Source: Desulfobacula sp.
GTDB lineage: Bacteria > Desulfobacterota > Desulfobacteria > Desulfobacterales > Desulfobacteraceae
NCBI GenBank assembly: GCA_027858355.1
Contig: JAQICW010000046.1
Span: forward strand, 1-6,569
Direction of reading: 5' to 3'
Length of the DNA stretch: 6,569 nucleotides
The position numbers and the translations under genes are program-made. Numbering within the stretch: the stretch's first letter is position 1; every line of letters starts with the position of its first letter. Shown here piece after piece: positions 5,451-6,569 of this stretch. The notes under the pieces are model-generated. The model was given only the letters and a program-made list of their open reading frames with translations, was not told the DNA's origin and made no database searches.

Positions 5451-6215
5451 TTATTTAGAGTGTTTGGTCCTTGATATTTTGTGCCTTGATTGTTTGTTCA
5501 AGGAATCAGCAAATTTCTGAATACATTGGGGAAAAAGTTCCCACTCTTTTACAAGGCCTTTTTTCTTTATATCATCAAGGGTGTCATTATCTTCAATTTC
5601 AAAAGCTTTCTGCCCGATGATGGGACCTGTATCTTCCCCGTAATCAATATAATGAACCGTGCACCCGCCAATTTTACAGCCATAACGAAATGTGTCTCCA
5701 TATCCGTCCGTTCCGGGAAATGAAGGCAGAAGTGCAGGATGGATATTCATTATCTTATATTTTCCCGGATCCGTGTTGATCCTGTCAATAAAATAGGGCG
5801 TCAGCACCCGCATAAATCCGGCCAGAACCAGAAGATCCATGTCATAGGAAAGGATTATATCCAAAAGTTTTCTTTCTGCAATGGCCCGGGTCTTTAAAAA
5901 AAAGGCCCGCTGTTCTTTTGATGCATCGCCTGCAACCAGTTGCTGCTTTGATAGAATTTCCTCTAAATTAAAGTCTGAAGGAAGATCTGCATCATTTATT
6001 CCTTTTTTGCAGGAGGTGATGATGCCGGTATAATCCACCACAAAGGTGTCAATATCTGCCTTTTGGGCGCGTTCCAGCCCTTTTACACCAGGGTTGTCAG
6101 AGCCTGTAAAAAGAATATTGGCATCAATTAAATTGTTCTGGCATGAATCAATAATAGCCTGAAGGTTTGTTCCACCGCCAGATATCAAAGTACCTACATT
6201 GATTTTCTTTGACAT
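5451..6215 (-). CDS. purN: Phosphoribosylglycinamide formyltransferase (GAR transformylase)
   Basis: PurN transfers the formyl group of 10-formyl-tetrahydrofolate to GAR, step three of purine synthesis, in the cytoplasm. The 254-residue product has the phosphate-binding loop SGGGTNLQA (12-20), the LAGFMRVLTP segment (131-140), the catalytic Asn157 and His159 in NIHPALLPSFPG, and Asp195 in YGEDTGPII, matching N106/H108/D144 of the E. coli enzyme. It is about 40 residues longer than most PurN proteins because of an insertion around residues 62-103 between the VVDY strand and the FFLKTRAIAE helix. The loop after PSFPG is GTDGYGDTF instead of the common G-x-H-A/T type. The start is ATG 6213-6215, since AAGGAGG lies five bases upstream. 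The in-frame ATG at 6240-6242 would place that site inside the coding region. The C-terminus is a basic tail (SRHKISRTKHSK). Confidence 0.95.
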   Translation of the reverse strand: MSKKINVGTLISGGGTNLQAIIDSCQNNLIDANILFTGSDNPGVKGLERAQKADIDTFVVDYTGIITSCKKGINDADLPSDFNLEEILSKQQLVAGDASKEQRAFFLKTRAIAERKLLDIILSYDMDLLVLAGFMRVLTPYFIDRINTDPGKYKIMNIHPALLPSFPGTDGYGDTFRYGCKIGGCTVHYIDYGEDTGPIIGQKAFEIEDNDTLDDIKKKGLVKEWELFPQCIQKFADSLNKQSRHKISRTKHSK

Positions 6216-6220
6216 GCTCT

Positions 6221-6227
6221 CCTCCTT
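6221..6227 (-). promoter_or_regulatory. Ribosome-binding site deciding the purN start
   Basis: The minus strand carries AAGGAGG with five bases to ATG 6213-6215. This favours the 254-residue protein over the longer 263-residue reading from 6242, whose first nine codons overlap this site. Confidence 0.85.
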
Positions 6228-6304
6228 TTTACAGATTTGCATAGATAAAATCCTGATAAATATTTTATTTTAAAAGCCGGCAAGGATGCAAGCATTTAAA
6301 ATTC

Positions 6305-6523
6305 CTATTGATTACCATATCCGTTCTGTTCACCACAATCAGGACATTCCCAGGTAATCCCGTTGCATGTCAAGCCCCAAAGATTCTCATACATGCAGTC
6401 CTGGCACATGGAAAACCCACACCTGCAATTCCAGCAGAACATAAAGGTTTGCCCGCAGCAATGACATTGTTTTGAGTTTTTCCCACGCCTTTTTTCTTTT
6501 CTGGTTTTGGCTTTTTGTTCCAT
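6305..6523 (-). CDS. Small Cys-rich putative zinc-binding protein (possibly incomplete at N-terminus)
   Basis: I do not recognise a named family. The 72-residue product has a Lys/Arg-rich front (residues 4-18) and then eleven cysteines. They are grouped as CHCC (20-23), CWNCRC (30-35), CQDC (40-43), a single C53, and CPDC (60-63). This fits one or two zinc ribbons or knuckles, ending in TWECPDCGEQNGYGNQ. A basic arm plus zinc fingers suggests nucleic-acid or ribosome contact, but that is only inference. ATG 6521-6523 has no Shine-Dalgarno at normal distance; the nearest, AAAGGAGA, ends about 17 bases away. The frame is open upstream to the window edge, so the true start may lie outside, or a rare ATT (6530-6532) eight bases after that site may be used. 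It lies 89 bases upstream of purN on the same strand and ends in TAG. Confidence 0.7.
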   Translation of the reverse strand: MEQKAKTRKEKRRGKNSKQCHCCGQTFMFCWNCRCGFSMCQDCMYENLWGLTCNGITWECPDCGEQNGYGNQ

Positions 6524-6530
6524 ATAAGGA

Positions 6531-6568
6531 ATATATACTTCTCCTTTAGTTAAAAAGATAGTATATAT
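6531..6568. repeat. 9-bp inverted repeat flanking the Shine-Dalgarno of the Cys-rich gene
   Basis: ATATATACT (6531-6539) and AGTATATAT (6560-6568) are exact reverse complements, 20 bases apart. On the minus-strand transcript the loop would hold AAAGGAGA and the 3' arm would occupy the stretch between that site and the ATG. The stem is almost all A-U, so stability is low. It may be an operator dyad instead. Confidence 0.5.
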
Positions 6569-6569
6569 C

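Noticed and set aside
5436..5467. Possible bidirectional terminator between the TraB-like gene and purN
   Set aside because: There is an 8-base A run, but the flanking arms (CCAAA / TTTGG) are only five bases and no GC-rich stem precedes the run on either strand.
6216..6242. Longer purN start at 6242 adding nine residues
   Set aside because: The extra codons contain the AAGGAGG that serves the ATG at 6215, and the family starts right before the GTLISGGG segment.
1..6569. CRISPR array, tRNA, rRNA, insertion sequence or phage module
   Set aside because: Apart from the palindrome and the 9-base coding repeat I saw no regularly spaced repeats, cloverleaf, transposase motifs or element ends.

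Overview
The window looks like chromosomal DNA from a strictly anaerobic, sulfate-reducing deltaproteobacterium of the Desulfobacteraceae type (Desulfobacter, Desulfobacula or a relative). That placement is inferred from moderate-to-low GC, the gene styles (a PurN with an internal insertion, an FmdB zinc ribbon, a Cys-rich 'CNGITWECPDCG' protein) and the mix of neighbours. It rests on remembered family resemblance, not on a search.

Layout. At the left edge (1-103, minus) is the N-terminus of a glycerophosphodiester phosphodiesterase. Positions 104-486 hold no confident gene. They contain an AT-rich leader for that gene, a 42-bp near-perfect palindrome, and a short minus-strand reading frame with a helix-turn-helix-like segment that may be a gene relic. 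From 4056 down to 487 runs a minus-strand cluster with short gaps: a 60-residue hypothetical protein, recN (DNA repair), an fmdB-like zinc ribbon protein, and gltA (Si-citrate synthase). A divergent intergenic region (4057-4181) separates this cluster from a plus-strand TraB/PrgY-family membrane protein (4182-5438). Facing that gene, 12 bases away, is purN (minus, 5451-6215). Upstream of purN, at the right edge, is a small Cys-rich putative zinc-binding protein (minus, 6305-6523) whose frame stays open to the window end.

The most striking feature is in gltA. With the strong Shine-Dalgarno start at 1770, the gene reads as a complete 427-position citrate synthase, the same length as E. coli GltA, except that codon 58 is TAG. 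The next codon is ATG. The flanking sequence on both sides aligns with the family and no frame is shifted, so this is a point nonsense change. It could be a pseudogene mutation, a sequencing error, a readthrough or recoding site, or a stop-start reinitiation point. All three catalytic residues lie downstream of it.

Other signals are a 9-base tandem repeat encoding an Asp-x-x repeat at the front of the TraB-like protein, an FNR/CRP-type half-site pair about 60 bases upstream of a good promoter for that gene, an insertion and an altered loop in PurN, and an AT-only inverted repeat around the ribosome-binding site of the Cys-rich gene. The genes do not form one pathway. They are housekeeping functions (repair, TCA entry or glutamate supply, purine synthesis) plus poorly understood small proteins. 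I saw no mobile element, CRISPR array, tRNA or rRNA.
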